A DNA stretch of 64,000 nt from an uncultured Poribacteria bacterium. Its GTDB lineage: Bacteria; Poribacteria; WGA-4E; WGA-3G. The notes below the pieces were generated by a model. The model saw nothing but the letters and a program-made list of their open reading frames with translations, did no database searches and was not told the origin of the DNA. The first letter of the stretch is position 1; every line of letters begins with the position of its first letter. The stretch covers positions 620,001-684,000 of the forward strand of contig OX639992.1 of the NCBI GenBank assembly GCA_951828515.1, read 5' to 3'. Shown in pieces: positions 52,216 through 63,238 of this stretch. A program made the translations under genes and the position numbers.

Positions 52216-52260
52216 GCACATAGATAGATGAGATTGGACGAGTCGGTAACGAGGCTTGCC

Positions 52261-52318
52261 GGTGCGGTTAGGAATGCAGATCGCATTTGGGCGAGTACGC
52301 CGCAAAACCGCACCTACC
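52261..52318. repeat. GGTGCGGTT...AACCGCACC palindromic repeat, short copy
   Basis: GGTGCGGTTAGGAATGCAGA at the left and CGCAAAACCGCACCTACC at the right, with GGGCGAGTACGCCG inside. It matches the ends and core of 3453-3550 and lacks about 40 nt of its middle. Confidence 0.75.
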
Positions 52319-52372
52319 TTGTTGAAGAAAACCTGCAAAGTTAGAAATCTCACCAGCGCAGGAATGTGAAAG

Positions 52373-53848
52373 TTATGCCCAGCGTTCAACGACGACTTTT
52401 TTCTGGGTGAAGAAATCTACAGCATCCCAACTCTGACCGTGGAGATCCCCAAAGAAACTATCCTTCCAACCACTGAAGGGGAAGAATGCCATCGGCGCGG
52501 CAACACCAATGTTAATACCGACATTACCGATCTCTGCCTCATAACGGAATTTACGGGCAGACGCGCCACTACTCGTAAAGAGACACGCCATATTACCGTA
52601 ACGCCCGCCATTGATGAGCCCGATTGCATCGTCAATCGTCTCAACATGAATAAGCCCTAAAACCGGTCCGAAGATCTCGGTTCTGGCAATATCACCCTGT
52701 GGATTAAGGTCATTGAGGATTGTCGGACGAATAAAGTTGCCGTTTTCACCGCCGGGGATGCTCGGATACCTACCATCAACAAGAAGTTGCGCGCCTTCAT
52801 CAGCCCCTGCTTGAATAAGACCTTCAATCCGGTTCCTGCTCTCGGAAGTGATGACGGGTCCCATTTCGACCCCTTCTTCCAATCCATTTCCGACGACCCG
52901 GTCAGTGGCGGTGTCAGCGATGGCTTCTGTGAACCAGTGCTGCGCCTCACCGACAGTGAAGGTGATAGATGCCGCAAGGCACCGTTGTCCAGCACATCCG
53001 AATGCGCTCTCGGCTGTAGCATTGACAGTAAACTCCGGATCGGCATCAGGAAGAACAATCAACGGATTTTTCGCGCCCCCTTGACACTGAACCCGTTTGC
53101 CGTTTGCGGCAGCCTTCGCATAGATTTCTTTAGCAGTCGCAGTCGCTCCGACGAAACTGACGCCTCGGATGTCCGGATGCGTTAAGATTGCATCCACAGT
53201 CTCCCTGCCACCATTCACAAGGTTGACAACGCCTTTAGGCAGTCCCGTCTGTTCCAGTAGCTGAAATATCTTTTGCATCGTGATTGGTACCTTTTCGGAA
53301 GGTTTCACGATGTAAGTGTTCCCGCAGGCAATGGCATAAGGCAGAAACCAGAAGGTAATCATCCCGGGAAAGTTGAAAGGTGCGATTGCGGCACACACCC
53401 CAACAGGTTGGCGAATCATAAATTCGTCAATTCCGGTAGCAATATCCTCTAAGTTCGTTCCTTGCATGAGTGTCGGAATACCACAAGCCACCTCAACATT
53501 CTCGATGGCACGCCGCATTTCACCCTTTGCCTCGTCAAGCGTCTTACCGCACTCGAGTGTAATCGTCTTGGCGATATCCTCTAAATTCTCCTCTAAAAGA
53601 TTCTTTAAGGCAAAGAGGTATTGAATGCGTTCGACGGGTGGTGTCCGCCGCCATTCGTGCAGTGCATCAGCGGCGGCTGTAGCGGCTTGCTGTACCTCTT
53701 CTGCGGGTGAAAGTGGCACTTGGGTGAGGACCTCTCCAGTCGCTGGATTCGTAACATCGATCAGTTCAGCCGCCTCGGATTGTTGCCATGTATTATTAAC
53801 GTAGTTCGGTAGCGGGTTTCCGCTTTTAAGAAGACTAACATCAGTCAT
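52373..53848 (-). CDS. mmsA: CoA-acylating methylmalonate-semialdehyde dehydrogenase
   Basis: 491 residues. It oxidises malonate- or methylmalonate-semialdehyde to acetyl- or propionyl-CoA with NAD, in inositol and valine use. [20 protein letters not shown], the NAD-site [15 protein letters not shown], the glutamine-glycine region [20 protein letters not shown] and the catalytic cysteine in [12 protein letters not shown] are typical; the usual catalytic Glu is absent, as normal in CoA-acylating members. AGGAGG precedes the ATG by 7 nt. In inositol clusters it is iolA, but iolG and iolE lie about 10 kb away. Confidence 0.93.
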   Translation of the reverse strand: MTDVSLLKSGNPLPNYVNNTWQQSEAAELIDVTNPATGEVLTQVPLSPAEEVQQAATAAADALHEWRRTPPVERIQYLFALKNLLEENLEDIAKTITLECGKTLDEAKGEMRRAIENVEVACGIPTLMQGTNLEDIATGIDEFMIRQPVGVCAAIAPFNFPGMITFWFLPYAIACGNTYIVKPSEKVPITMQKIFQLLEQTGLPKGVVNLVNGGRETVDAILTHPDIRGVSFVGATATAKEIYAKAAANGKRVQCQGGAKNPLIVLPDADPEFTVNATAESAFGCAGQRCLAASITFTVGEAQHWFTEAIADTATDRVVGNGLEEGVEMGPVITSESRNRIEGLIQAGADEGAQLLVDGRYPSIPGGENGNFIRPTILNDLNPQGDIARTEIFGPVLGLIHVETIDDAIGLINGGRYGNMACLFTSSGASARKFRYEAEIGNVGINIGVAAPMAFFPFSGWKDSFFGDLHGQSWDAVDFFTQKKVVVERWA

Positions 53849-53860
53849 CGAATTTCCTCC

Positions 53861-55309
53861 TTAGTTTCCCTCTGCGAAGAGTTCAAGCACCTTCAATTGC
53901 TCCATAGCGGCGACGATTTGCGGATCGTGCTCCAGTTCGTCCCGGTCGTTTTCTGTAATTTGGGCAAGTACGTATTTAATGCCGACATCGCTGAGAACAA
54001 TTTGTTCTTCAGTCAATGCATCGCTCAAACGCTGATAACTCCGTAGGAGTTTTGCGGCGTGGCGGTCATCACGCGAAGCATGCTCAGCGGTCGCGAGTTG
54101 TACCAACACGTCGTCGCCATTCTCTTCTATAAAGGTTTTGAGTTTCTCGTGATCGCGGAGTTTTAGCTGCATCTGCCGTTCAGAACGGCTAAACCATGCG
54201 GACTCAACATCCGGGATAATGCCGACCTTGTCAATGTCAACGCCGTTCGGTGTAAAGTAGCGCGCGACGGTTAATTTCACAGCAGATTTTGAATTGCTAA
54301 GCGGAAACACGCGTTGAACAGATGCTTTCCCGAAGGTCTTGTTACCCATGACGAGTCCGCGTCCGTGGTCTTTGATGGCTCCAGCAACGATCTCAGAAGC
54401 ACTCGCGCTCCCACCATCAACGAGGACAATCAGCGGAAAGTACTCCCTTTTAATTCCTTCCGCCTTGAAGTTATCACGCTTCTCCAGCCCTTGACTGTAA
54501 ACAACAAGTTGACCGGGTGCGAGGAAGTCGCTCGCGATATCAACGGCTGAAGAGAGGAGTCCGCCAGGATTTAAGCGGAGGTCGAGAATAACACCACGGA
54601 CATTCTGCGCCTTGAAATCCACTAAGGCGTTATCTACGTCATTCGCCGTCGTATCGAGAAATTGATTGATTTTGATATAGCCGATATTATCTCCGATGAT
54701 ATCCTGCTCAACGCTCGGAATCCGAATGACTTCACGTGTGACAGTAACCTGAACCGCACGGTTATCGTTCTGACTCACAACCGTAATGGAAACTGGGGTC
54801 CCCGGTTCACCACGTAACTGGTCGACTGCTTCGTTCAAGGTCATCACAGCTGTCGATTCACCTTCAATATGGCTAATAACATCTCCGCTTTGCAAACCAG
54901 CCAACGAAGCCGGACTTCCCTTAAAAGGCGTAACTACAGTCAACATATCCTCCCGAATCCCTATCAGCATTCCGAGTCCACCGTAGTTGCCACGGTTTTG
55001 GGTTCGAAAGTCACCGTAGCCTGGAATGTATTGACTGTATGGGTCCAATTTGCGAAGCATGCCATTGATAGCACCCTCTATAAGTTCTTTAGAATCCGGT
55101 GTTTCAAGATGTGCCTGTTTGATATAAGCAAGGATCTCTGAGAAAAGCGCGAGGTTTTCTACCAATTCCTCATCGGCAGTTTTGCCGGTTTCCTCTGAAC
55201 TCCAACCGAACGGTAGAAGCGTGCAGATAAGCAATACTGATAATAAGATGTGAAAACAGGTTTTGGACGAAGTTCGCGAGTTTCCGAAACCTACCGTTAA
55301 AAATTTCAT
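53861..55309 (-). CDS. ctpA: C-terminal processing peptidase (S41), exported
   Basis: 482 residues. A signal anchor (SKTCFHILLSVLLICTLLP) is followed by a PDZ domain (GGLGMLIGIREDMLTVVTPF, GLQSGDVISHIEGES) and the S41 protease core: VILDLRLNPGGLLSSAV, the catalytic serine in DGGSASASEIVAGAIKDHG and the lysine in GNKTFGKASVQRVFPL. It cleaves periplasmic or membrane proteins near their C-terminus. AAGGAA lies about 6 nt before the ATG. It and the next gene are 42 nt apart on the same strand. Confidence 0.93.
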   Translation of the reverse strand: MKFLTVGFGNSRTSSKTCFHILLSVLLICTLLPFGWSSEETGKTADEELVENLALFSEILAYIKQAHLETPDSKELIEGAINGMLRKLDPYSQYIPGYGDFRTQNRGNYGGLGMLIGIREDMLTVVTPFKGSPASLAGLQSGDVISHIEGESTAVMTLNEAVDQLRGEPGTPVSITVVSQNDNRAVQVTVTREVIRIPSVEQDIIGDNIGYIKINQFLDTTANDVDNALVDFKAQNVRGVILDLRLNPGGLLSSAVDIASDFLAPGQLVVYSQGLEKRDNFKAEGIKREYFPLIVLVDGGSASASEIVAGAIKDHGRGLVMGNKTFGKASVQRVFPLSNSKSAVKLTVARYFTPNGVDIDKVGIIPDVESAWFSRSERQMQLKLRDHEKLKTFIEENGDDVLVQLATAEHASRDDRHAAKLLRSYQRLSDALTEEQIVLSDVGIKYVLAQITENDRDELEHDPQIVAAMEQLKVLELFAEGN

Positions 55310-55351
55310 TTTTTATTTCCTTTTTTAATTATTCCTTGCGATTCGCTCTTG

Positions 55352-55834
55352 TTAATAAAAGTAGTTTCGTAGTCTTTGGATACTTGGAATCCGAAAAGCG
55401 ATAAAGGCTGCGGCAGCACAGTAAAGCCAGTCAGTACGAATCATCCGTGATTGCATCAGTTCCCAAACAGACTGTCCCTTAAACACAACCGTCGCGGTCG
55501 GCATGGCTTGCTCTATTGATATATTATGCGCTTGGCTCAGTTGCTCCGCGATTTGGGCAACCGCATTCCACTGGACATCCAAATATTTTCCGATAAAAAT
55601 ACCGAGTATTGCGAAAACCGCAGCGGCAGCACTGACAACACGCCACATCGTTCTCGCATCACGCTCGAGGCATCGGCTGCTCGTGAGGAGTATCCCCACA
55701 CCCGTCAATATACCGATACCGATAGCGATGAAGCCAGCGGTACGTCCTGTCCATTGGCTATATTTCGCCCAAAGTACGCCGCCCATCGCTGCCCCGAAGA
55801 GTCCACCAAATGGAGCTACTAAAGCGTTCATCAC
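55352..55834 (-). CDS. Small multipass membrane protein of unknown function
   Basis: 160 residues. AAGGAG is 7 nt before a GTG at 55834 and 10 nt before the next codon ATG, so either could start. Four hydrophobic segments are seen: ALVAPFGGLFGAAMGGVLWA, GFIAIGIGILTGVGILLTSS, AAAVFAILGIFIGKYL and WLYCAAAAFIAFRIP. A soluble middle (QWNAVAQIAEQLSQAHNISI) separates the third and fourth. I do not recognise the family. It lies 12 nt before gatA's stop and reads from the same strand. Confidence 0.75.
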   Translation of the reverse strand: MMNALVAPFGGLFGAAMGGVLWAKYSQWTGRTAGFIAIGIGILTGVGILLTSSRCLERDARTMWRVVSAAAAVFAILGIFIGKYLDVQWNAVAQIAEQLSQAHNISIEQAMPTATVVFKGQSVWELMQSRMIRTDWLYCAAAAFIAFRIPSIQRLRNYFY

Positions 55835-55845
55835 AAAATCACTCC

Positions 55846-57312
55846 TTAAGTTTCGATCTGCGGTTTCTGTTGATGGTGATCCGTGTTTTGTTCAAAAGTA
55901 TAAGCAACCCTCAGTACCTTTTCTTCTGCAAAAGGCGCGCCGAGTATCTGTAATCCGACTGGTAACCCGTTTTCTACAAAGCCGCACGGTATAGAGATAC
56001 CGGGTAACCCAGCGTGACTCGCAGGTGTTGTCATCACATCGGAAAGATACATTTGCAACGGGTCAGCAGTCCGTTCACCTATTTTGAATGCGGGTGTAGG
56101 CGAAGTAGGCGTTGCAATAACATCAACTTTCTCAAATGCGGCATCAAAATCAGATTTGATGAGCGTCCGTGCTTTCTGTGCCTTCCGATAATATGCGTCT
56201 TGATAGCCAGCACTCAGTGCGAAGGTGCCAATCATAATACGGCGCTTCACCTCTTCACCGAACCCTTCACTCCGCGTCGTTTTATACATATCGATTAGAT
56301 CCTCCGGACTGTCGTTCCGATATCCGTAGCGGACCCCATCGTATCTCGCGAGGTTTGCACTCGCCTCAGCGGGAGCGATGATGTAGTAAGTCGCAATGGC
56401 ATATTCCGTATGTGGTAAAGAGATTTCCTCAACCGTCGCACCGACGGATTCAAGAACCGCGATGGCAGTGTGCACCCGATCAGCAATTTCTGGGTCCAAC
56501 GCTGACGTGAAATACTCTTTCGGAATACCGATTCTCAAGCCTTTCACGTCGTTAATGAGACTTTGCGTGAAATCAGGCACGGGTATATCAACGGAGGTGG
56601 CATCCATCGCGTCACTCCCACAGATGGCGTTGAGCAGCAAGGCACAATCGGTGACATCTTTGGTAAACGGACCGATTTGGTCGAGTGAGGAGGCGAATGC
56701 GACTAAACCGTAACGAGAGACACGCCCATACGTCGGCTTCATTCCAACAACGCCACAGAGTGCCGCGGGTTGGCGGATCGAACCGCCAGTATCCGAACCC
56801 AGCGAACAGATAGCAGTATCCGCAGATACAACCGCAGCAGAACCACCGCTGGAACCGCCGGGAATAGTGTCCAAATCCCACGGATTGTGTGTAATCTGAT
56901 ATGCTGAGTTTTCAGTCGAAGACCCCATGGCAAACTCATCCATGTTCGTCTTACCGAGCATCACAACACCTTGTTCATGGAGTTTCGCCATGACGGTCGC
57001 GTCGTAGGGTGGCACAAAGGTTTCAAGGATCTTAGAGCCACACGTTGTGCGGACACCTTGAGTACAAATTACATCTTTAATTGCAATCGGGATCCCAGCG
57101 AGAGACGGCATATCGTCCCCGTTTTGAAATCCAGCATCGGCACGACTCGCCTGCTCTAAGGCGAGATCCTTTGTGAGCGTCAAGTAACCCTTGACATGCG
57201 GTTCGACCTCAGCGATACGGGCATAGACAGATTCGGTGAGTTCCACAGCAGTGATCTCACGCGCTTTGAGTTTTTCATGCAGGACGTGTGCCGTCAATTC
57301 ACAAAACGACAT
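55846..57312 (-). CDS. gatA: Aspartyl/glutamyl-tRNA amidotransferase subunit A
   Basis: 488 residues, the normal length. The amidase signature holds K in [14 protein letters not shown], the serine pair in [19 protein letters not shown] and the acyl-serine in [18 protein letters not shown]. It releases ammonia from glutamine for the tRNA amidation carried out with GatB. AAGGAA lies 7 nt before the ATG. gatC lies upstream on the same strand; gatB is not in the window. Confidence 0.96.
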   Translation of the reverse strand: MSFCELTAHVLHEKLKAREITAVELTESVYARIAEVEPHVKGYLTLTKDLALEQASRADAGFQNGDDMPSLAGIPIAIKDVICTQGVRTTCGSKILETFVPPYDATVMAKLHEQGVVMLGKTNMDEFAMGSSTENSAYQITHNPWDLDTIPGGSSGGSAAVVSADTAICSLGSDTGGSIRQPAALCGVVGMKPTYGRVSRYGLVAFASSLDQIGPFTKDVTDCALLLNAICGSDAMDATSVDIPVPDFTQSLINDVKGLRIGIPKEYFTSALDPEIADRVHTAIAVLESVGATVEEISLPHTEYAIATYYIIAPAEASANLARYDGVRYGYRNDSPEDLIDMYKTTRSEGFGEEVKRRIMIGTFALSAGYQDAYYRKAQKARTLIKSDFDAAFEKVDVIATPTSPTPAFKIGERTADPLQMYLSDVMTTPASHAGLPGISIPCGFVENGLPVGLQILGAPFAEEKVLRVAYTFEQNTDHHQQKPQIET

Positions 57313-57337
57313 TTAGTTTTCCTTATAGAATAATTAT

Positions 57338-57429
57338 CAGTTATCAGTTACAAGAGGCTTTCGTTAAACAAGGGAAATCCCCTATCAAAAACACCCTTTA
57401 ACCGATGACTGACAACCGATAACCGACAG
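57338..57429. repeat. CAGTTATCGG inverted-repeat element between gatC and gatA
   Basis: Left arm CAGTTATCAGTTACAAGAGG, right arm CTTTAACCGATGACTGACAA and CCGATAACCGACAG. It is the same family as 15223-15310 and shares the inner ACAAGGGAAA-type sequence. It separates two genes usually close together. Confidence 0.65.
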
Positions 57430-57433
57430 CCAT

Positions 57434-57766
57434 TTAGTGGCTGCGGTCAACCACTCTGGGAACGCCGAAGTACCCCTCTTCAGCTTCAGGGGCATTCGCG
57501 AGCACATCTTCGCGTGGAAGTGAAGGTTTGACGACATCCGGCTTGGCGACATGAGATGCCTCAGTTTCTGAATCCATGATAAAAACTTGATGTGGATGGA
57601 TGTGCGATGTCGGTGGCACATCATCTGTTTCGAGTTCATTTAATTTCCCGATATAGTCCAAAATTCGGGTAAGTTGCTCGGTAAAGTGCTCCGTCTCTTC
57701 TTCGTTAAACTCAAGGCGCGCCAAATTTGCGACATGGCGTATGTCGTCGGTATTAATCGTTGCCAT
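57434..57766 (-). CDS. gatC: Aspartyl/glutamyl-tRNA amidotransferase subunit C
   Basis: 110 residues. DDIRHVANLARLEFNEEETE, FTEQLTRILDYIGKLNELET and VPPTSHIHP, then REDVLANAPEAEEGYFGVPRV, are the full GatC pattern. It stabilises GatAB. The C-terminal tail (FGVPRVVDRSH) is normal. A purine-rich site lies about 15 nt upstream. The pcrA gene is 22 nt upstream on the same strand, so it could be co-transcribed. Confidence 0.95.
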   Translation of the reverse strand: MATINTDDIRHVANLARLEFNEEETEHFTEQLTRILDYIGKLNELETDDVPPTSHIHPHQVFIMDSETEASHVAKPDVVKPSLPREDVLANAPEAEEGYFGVPRVVDRSH

Positions 57767-57788
57767 TTTTTAGTATTTTATCCTCTGA

Positions 57789-59990
57789 TTAATCAGATAC
57801 CGTTTGCAGTGGCGTGACTGAAGCGGCGAATTGCTTTGTCCCAGCCCGACTAAAACGAACGGTAACATAAACATCTTGCCCTGCTTCACTGACTTTCGTT
57901 ATCTTACCTCTCCCGAATTTCGGGTGGAGAACAATCTGATCGACGTAGTAATCCACTGTATCTTCAGAAACGACTTCATACAAACCTCCCGATTGACGGA
58001 ATAGAGATCGGTATCGATCAACATGCTTGATGAGATGCTCAGGAATCTCAGAAATAAATCGAGATGGGCTGGGATACAATGTCTCTCGAAACATTCTGCG
58101 TTCACTTGCATGTGAGAGATAAAGTTGCTCCATGGCTCGTGTGATTCCTACATAACAAAGCCGACGTTCTTCTTCTATTGCTGCCTCCGTTGCCTCATCA
58201 ATAGAGCGTTTATGTGGCAGATAACCGTCTTCCATACCGACGATGAAAACAAACGGGAATTCCAACCCTTTTGCACTGTGCAAGGTCATCAATGTAACCA
58301 TATCGGTGCTGTCGGTCTCCATAGTATCTATATCAGCAGTGAGAGCCACGTTCTCCAAGTAATCTGAAAGGGTCGGTTCGGCGGTGTTCTGTTCATATTC
58401 GATAACGGCGTTAATCAATTCCTCAATGTTTTCAACGCGATTCTGTGCTTCAATCGTTTTCTGAATCTCTAAATTTTTTAGGTAGCCGGTCACTTTCAGC
58501 ACATAGTCAAGCGCGTCAGTAGGTAGCATAGAGGCATCGAAATCATCAAAAATTCTGGCAAAACGTCCCACTTTCGCTTGGAGACCCCGGTTAATCGTGG
58601 TGATTTCATGAACGCGTTGGATAGCGTCAAAGAGAGGGATCTCCTGCTGTGTGGCAAAATTGATGAGTCGGTCGAGCGTTGTCGCACCGATGCCTCGACC
58701 CGGCACGTTAATGATACGTCGAACACTCATAGAGTCGTTGGGATTGCACACCACACGGAGGTAGGCAAGGAGGTCCTTGATCTCCATTCGATCATAGAAC
58801 CCGACCCCACCGACAATCTGATACGGGATGTTTGCTGCGCGGAACGCCTCCTCAAAGATTCGGGATTGGGCGTTAGTTCGGTAAAAGACAGCACAATCTT
58901 TATAATTTACGCCTTCGGCATGCCAATCCTCAATTTTCGTACCCACGTAACCCGCCTCGTCGTTTTCGTCCATCGCCTTATAGCAGGTAACAAGTTCGCC
59001 ACTGTCATTTTCTGTCCAGAGTTTCTTCGCTTTCCGCGCCCTATTGTTGTGCACAACTCCCCAGGCGGCATCTAAAATGTTTTGCGTGGAACGATAATTC
59101 TGCTCCAAACGGAGGACCCGTGTGTTCGGATAATCTTTCTCAAAATCGAGGATATTTCTGATGTCCGCACCACGAAAAGCGTAAATGGACTGGTCATCGT
59201 CGCCGACGACACAGATATTCTGCTTCGTGCCAGCCAATAAATTCACCAACTCATACTGACATCGATTCGTATCCTGATATTCATCAACGAGGATATATTC
59301 AAATTTGTCCTGATAAAATTGGCGGACATCAGGATTTTCATTTAGGAGTTTCACCGTGAAAAGTAGCAGGTCATCGAAATCAAGGGAATTGTTCACACGT
59401 AGTGCATCTTGATAGAGTACATAGACTTCTGCGACGATCCGCTCAAAATAGCCATCAGCGATATTCTGGTACGTCTCCGGTGACGTAGATTCATTTTTCG
59501 CACGACTAATGTGGCTGAGGATCGCGCGCGGGTTGTACTGCTTATCACTATAGTTAAGCCGTCGGAGCACATCTTTGACGAGCGTAACTTGCTCACCTGT
59601 ATCGAAGATGGTAAAGTCGCGGGTATAGGTGTAATTTGTAGAGCGGGACACGCTTTCAGACGCTGCGTTCGCGCCTAACTTCTCAATATCTCGGCGGAGT
59701 ATCCGAGCACAGGTTGCGTGGAAGGTTGCCACCCAGAGATCCTGGCTAACACTACCGTCGACGAGTACATCCAACCGCTGCTTCATCTCCTTCGCTGCTT
59801 TGTTCGTAAAAGTTACAGCGAGGATACGGTAGGGAGAGACATCGTGATGTTCGAGTAGGTAAGCGATGCGGTGTGTGATGACACGCGTTTTGCCACTGCC
59901 GGCACCGGATAAGATGAGGAGTGGTCCATCGGTATACTGGACTGCTTCGCGCTGAACATCATTTAAGGAACTTAATAGGTTATCGGTCAA
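57789..59990 (-). CDS. pcrA: UvrD/PcrA-type 3'-5' DNA helicase
   Basis: 733 residues, starting with TTG after AAGGGG. SF1A helicase motifs in order: GPLLILSGAGSGKTRVITHR (Walker A), LAVTFTNKAAKEM, VDEYQDTNRCQYELV, VVGDDDQSIYAFRGAD, LEQNYRST, LMTLHSAKGLEFPFVFIVGM and VGITRAMEQLYL. The C-terminal end (VHPKFGRGKITKVSEAGQDV then YVTVRFSRAGTKQF) is the Tudor-like RNA-polymerase-binding end of PcrA. It acts in nucleotide-excision repair and replication restart. A good promoter lies upstream. Confidence 0.95.
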   Translation of the reverse strand: MTDNLLSSLNDVQREAVQYTDGPLLILSGAGSGKTRVITHRIAYLLEHHDVSPYRILAVTFTNKAAKEMKQRLDVLVDGSVSQDLWVATFHATCARILRRDIEKLGANAASESVSRSTNYTYTRDFTIFDTGEQVTLVKDVLRRLNYSDKQYNPRAILSHISRAKNESTSPETYQNIADGYFERIVAEVYVLYQDALRVNNSLDFDDLLLFTVKLLNENPDVRQFYQDKFEYILVDEYQDTNRCQYELVNLLAGTKQNICVVGDDDQSIYAFRGADIRNILDFEKDYPNTRVLRLEQNYRSTQNILDAAWGVVHNNRARKAKKLWTENDSGELVTCYKAMDENDEAGYVGTKIEDWHAEGVNYKDCAVFYRTNAQSRIFEEAFRAANIPYQIVGGVGFYDRMEIKDLLAYLRVVCNPNDSMSVRRIINVPGRGIGATTLDRLINFATQQEIPLFDAIQRVHEITTINRGLQAKVGRFARIFDDFDASMLPTDALDYVLKVTGYLKNLEIQKTIEAQNRVENIEELINAVIEYEQNTAEPTLSDYLENVALTADIDTMETDSTDMVTLMTLHSAKGLEFPFVFIVGMEDGYLPHKRSIDEATEAAIEEERRLCYVGITRAMEQLYLSHASERRMFRETLYPSPSRFISEIPEHLIKHVDRYRSLFRQSGGLYEVVSEDTVDYYVDQIVLHPKFGRGKITKVSEAGQDVYVTVRFSRAGTKQFAASVTPLQTVSD

Positions 59991-60082
59991 TGTTTACCCC
60001 TTGCCTCGTCGTATTAGGGGAAAATACACTTTATAGATATATTTGCGAACCGTGTGTTATAGTCCCCAATTTCATTCTATAA

Positions 60083-60111
60083 AGTATACACGATTTGGGT
60101 TAATTTTGCAA
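60083..60111 (-). promoter_or_regulatory. Candidate sigma-70 promoter of pcrA
   Basis: On the minus strand TTGCAA (60106-60111), a 17-nt spacer and TATACT (60083-60088). It lies about 93 nt before the TTG start of pcrA. Confidence 0.6.
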
Positions 60112-60162
60112 GGGGAAAATCTCAAAAGATTGCGGGGAGTTTGCGCGATTTACGTCTCAGAT

Positions 60163-60308
60163 CCGGTGCGGTTAGATAAAGTTTCAGAATTTAAATCGGT
60201 AATTTCTTATTGAGATCCGGTGCGGTTGCAAACCGCACCTACCGGGTCTGGGGAATGTATCAAATTACCGAAATATTTATTTAAACTTCATGAAACCGCA
60301 CCTACCGG
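60163..60308. repeat. Nested palindromic elements between pcrA and uvrA
   Basis: Outer arms: CCGGTGCGGTTAGATAAAGT on the left; AACTTCATGAAACCGCACCT then ACCGG on the right, with AAATCGGTAATTT inside the left arm matching AAATTACCGAAAT inside the right. Inner element 60217-60245: CCGGTGCGGTT-GC-AAACCGCACCTACCGG. Together with the flanking DNA of 59991-60353 (363 nt) no gene is seen. Confidence 0.65.
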
Positions 60309-60353
60309 ACCGGAAGATTGAGGAAACAGTCCTTCACAAGCAAATTCTCTTGC

Positions 60354-63224
60354 TCAGATGAGGTATTCCTTCAAAAATTGCCCAGTGTAAGAGGCTTTGA
60401 CTTTCGCAATCTCTTCGGGTGTGCCTTGCGCTAAGACCTCGCCACCTTTATGTCCTCCCTCTGGACCGAGATCGATGACATAATCGGCGGTTTTGATAAC
60501 ATCAAGATGATGCTCAATCACAAGAACGGTATGCCCACTATCGACGAGCCGGTTGAGACTATCCAAGAGTTTCTGCACGTCTGCGATGTGGAGTCCTGTG
60601 GTGGGTTCATCTAAGATATACAGATTATGCCGACCTCGCTTGATTTTGCCAAGCTCGCTTGCCAACTTTATCCGTTGCGCTTCGCCGCCGGAGAGGATTG
60701 TAGCGGGGTGTCCAATCTGGAGATACCCCATACCGAGTTGGTACAGGACATTCAATTTATGATGAATCAACCGCTGATCGGCGAAGAACTCAACGCCTTC
60801 CTCAATAGACATATTGAGAATCTCGGAGATATTCCTTCCGTTATAGGTAACATCAAGCGTATCGTCATTATAGCGTGCCCCCTTACAGGTCGGACAAACG
60901 ACTTCAACATCTGGCATAAAGTGGAGTTTAGTCGTGATAGTGCCTTCGCCGTGGCACTCCTCACACCGTCCGCCTTTGACGTTGAAACTGAACCGTGAGG
61001 CGGTATAGTCCCTCGCAAGTGCGAGTGGGGTACTGGCGAAAAGCTTACGAATATTATCGTAAAATCCGATGTAAGTGGCAGGATTGGAACGCGGTGAACG
61101 TCCGATGGGGGACTGATCAATACTGATAACGTCATTGACGTGTTCATGTCCACCTAATTCATCGTGGGCACCATAGAGCGTCCGACTGTCACGGTAGAGA
61201 GAATAAAGTTTCTTGTAGAGAATCTCATTGACGAGCGTACTCTTGCCAGAACCAGAAGCACCGGTGATGCAGATAAATACACCCACCGGAATATCAACGT
61301 CAATATTTTGCAGATTGTTCTCCCTTGCCCCGGTGATGCTAAGGAATTTGCCGTTCAAGTCCCGACGTTGCGTTGGCAAGTGAATCTCTCGCCGCCCGCT
61401 CATATAGAGTCCGGTCAAAGATTCGGGACAGTCAAGAATCGTTTCAAGTTCACCTTGGATGACGACCTCTCCGCCGTGGATACCCGGTCCGGGTCCGAGT
61501 TCGATAATATGATCGGCGGCACGAATTGTGCTTTCATCGTGTTCAACAACGATAACGGTGTTGCCGATGTCGCGTAACTTTCGTAGCGTCTCTATCATCT
61601 TGGCATTGTCTTTCGGGTGTAAGCCGATACTGGGTTCATCAAGGACATAGAGCATCCCCATCAATCCGGAGCCGATCTGTGTGGAGAGACGGATGCGCTG
61701 CGATTCGCCCCCAGAGAGTGTCGCAGAGCGGCGGTTGAGGTTTAGATAATCCAGTCCGATGCCGAGCAGGAGATTAATCCGAGTGACCAGTTCTTTGATA
61801 ACGCGGTTGCCTGCCTCGCGCTGCTTCTCGGGAACATCCGTGATCGTCAGCAAGAAATCCCTTAATTCTTCAAAGTGTAACTCGCCGACCTCATGAATTG
61901 TTTGACCATCAATCGTAACGAGGAGCCGTTGTCGTTTTAGTTTGGCACCGTTGCAGTCAGGACAGGTACGTTCTACCATTACTTTTCGGAGATACTCCTC
62001 CATCCCAGAATGTGCCTCACCCTGTTTTCGGTAACGCCGATAATGCCTATCAATCCGAGTGATGATTCCATCAAAACGGATATTCCGACCGAGATGCCGT
62101 TTTTCAACGGGGCGTGCGCCTTCCGGTTGCAGGATCGGGAATTCCTCACCGTGTGTACCGTAATAGAGGATATCAATGACCTTTTCTTGCAGGTCTGCAA
62201 AAGGAACGTTCAGGTCGAACCCGTAGTGTTCGGCGAGACTGTACATCGTCCGACCATCCCACCTATCGGGATCATAGTTAAAGGCTTGGTGGACGAACGC
62301 GCCGTCAACGATACTTCGACTCTTGTCAGGAACAAGGAGATTCGGGTGCACCTGCAAATAAGTACCGAGACCAGAACAGGTTACACATGCTCCAGTCGGT
62401 TCATTAAAGGTAAAGTGATGCGGTCCGAGTTCCGCCATGAGCACGCCGTGCTTAGGACATCCGAAACCTTCCAATACCTCGATTGCGTCAGTTTCGGTAT
62501 CTTCGGGAAACGCCACATCAAAACGCATGAACCCTTCGCCTACGAGCATCGCATGTTCAAGGGAGGCGAGTACCTGTTTGTCAATCTCTTTTTTTATATA
62601 GAATTTGTCAACAATAACTTGGATGTCGTATTCCTGCTCCGAATCGAGTTCAATTTCTTCGCTGATGTCGTGTTCAACCCCGTCAATCCTGACGTGTCTG
62701 CACCCTTTTGTGCGAATGTCGTCGAAGAGATAGTCATAATCTTCGCCGTAGATTTTGAACACTGGCGCGTGAATTTCAACTTCGGTGTCCTCTGGCATTG
62801 AGAGCATACGTTCTAAAATCTGATGATGCGAACGGATAGGGATTTCACCTTCGCAATAGGGGCAGTGAGCGACACCGATAATCGCGAAGAGCATACGGAG
62901 GTAGTCGTGCAAATCGGTCATCGTGCCGACGGTAGAGCGCGGATTCATCGTGATCGTTTTCTGTTCAATAGAAACGACAGGGGACAATCCATCAATGAAA
63001 TCGACATCCGGTTTTTTGAGTTGTGTGATAAAGCGTTTGGCATACGTGGACATCGACTCCAAGAATCGACGTTGTCCTTCGGCATAGACGGTATCAAACG
63101 CTAATGAAGATTTACCGGAACCGCTGATACCCGTGACAACGACGAGTTGGTCTCGTGGAATTTCAACTTCAATGTTTTGTAGGTTATTTTCTCGCGCGCC
63201 TTTAACGGCAACAGACTGTCTCAT
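60354..63224 (-). CDS. uvrA: Excinuclease ABC subunit A
   Basis: 956 residues, normal. Two ATPase halves: Walker [15 protein letters not shown] and signature [16 protein letters not shown] in the first, [15 protein letters not shown] and [16 protein letters not shown] in the second, with Walker [13 protein letters not shown] and [12 protein letters not shown]. Zinc modules are seen as [24 protein letters not shown] and CPTCKGAR. UvrA finds DNA damage and loads UvrB. AGGAGGT lies 5 nt before the ATG. pcrA follows on the same strand. The gene-boundary repeat at 63239-63334 lies 14 nt upstream. Confidence 0.97.
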   Translation of the reverse strand: MRQSVAVKGARENNLQNIEVEIPRDQLVVVTGISGSGKSSLAFDTVYAEGQRRFLESMSTYAKRFITQLKKPDVDFIDGLSPVVSIEQKTITMNPRSTVGTMTDLHDYLRMLFAIIGVAHCPYCEGEIPIRSHHQILERMLSMPEDTEVEIHAPVFKIYGEDYDYLFDDIRTKGCRHVRIDGVEHDISEEIELDSEQEYDIQVIVDKFYIKKEIDKQVLASLEHAMLVGEGFMRFDVAFPEDTETDAIEVLEGFGCPKHGVLMAELGPHHFTFNEPTGACVTCSGLGTYLQVHPNLLVPDKSRSIVDGAFVHQAFNYDPDRWDGRTMYSLAEHYGFDLNVPFADLQEKVIDILYYGTHGEEFPILQPEGARPVEKRHLGRNIRFDGIITRIDRHYRRYRKQGEAHSGMEEYLRKVMVERTCPDCNGAKLKRQRLLVTIDGQTIHEVGELHFEELRDFLLTITDVPEKQREAGNRVIKELVTRINLLLGIGLDYLNLNRRSATLSGGESQRIRLSTQIGSGLMGMLYVLDEPSIGLHPKDNAKMIETLRKLRDIGNTVIVVEHDESTIRAADHIIELGPGPGIHGGEVVIQGELETILDCPESLTGLYMSGRREIHLPTQRRDLNGKFLSITGARENNLQNIDVDIPVGVFICITGASGSGKSTLVNEILYKKLYSLYRDSRTLYGAHDELGGHEHVNDVISIDQSPIGRSPRSNPATYIGFYDNIRKLFASTPLALARDYTASRFSFNVKGGRCEECHGEGTITTKLHFMPDVEVVCPTCKGARYNDDTLDVTYNGRNISEILNMSIEEGVEFFADQRLIHHKLNVLYQLGMGYLQIGHPATILSGGEAQRIKLASELGKIKRGRHNLYILDEPTTGLHIADVQKLLDSLNRLVDSGHTVLVIEHHLDVIKTADYVIDLGPEGGHKGGEVLAQGTPEEIAKVKASYTGQFLKEYLI

Positions 63225-63238
63225 GCATACCTCCTATA

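Noticed and set aside
62010-62801. A 263-codon open frame on the plus strand opposite uvrA
   Set aside because: It is the antisense of a highly conserved gene and its product resembles no protein; no ribosome site.
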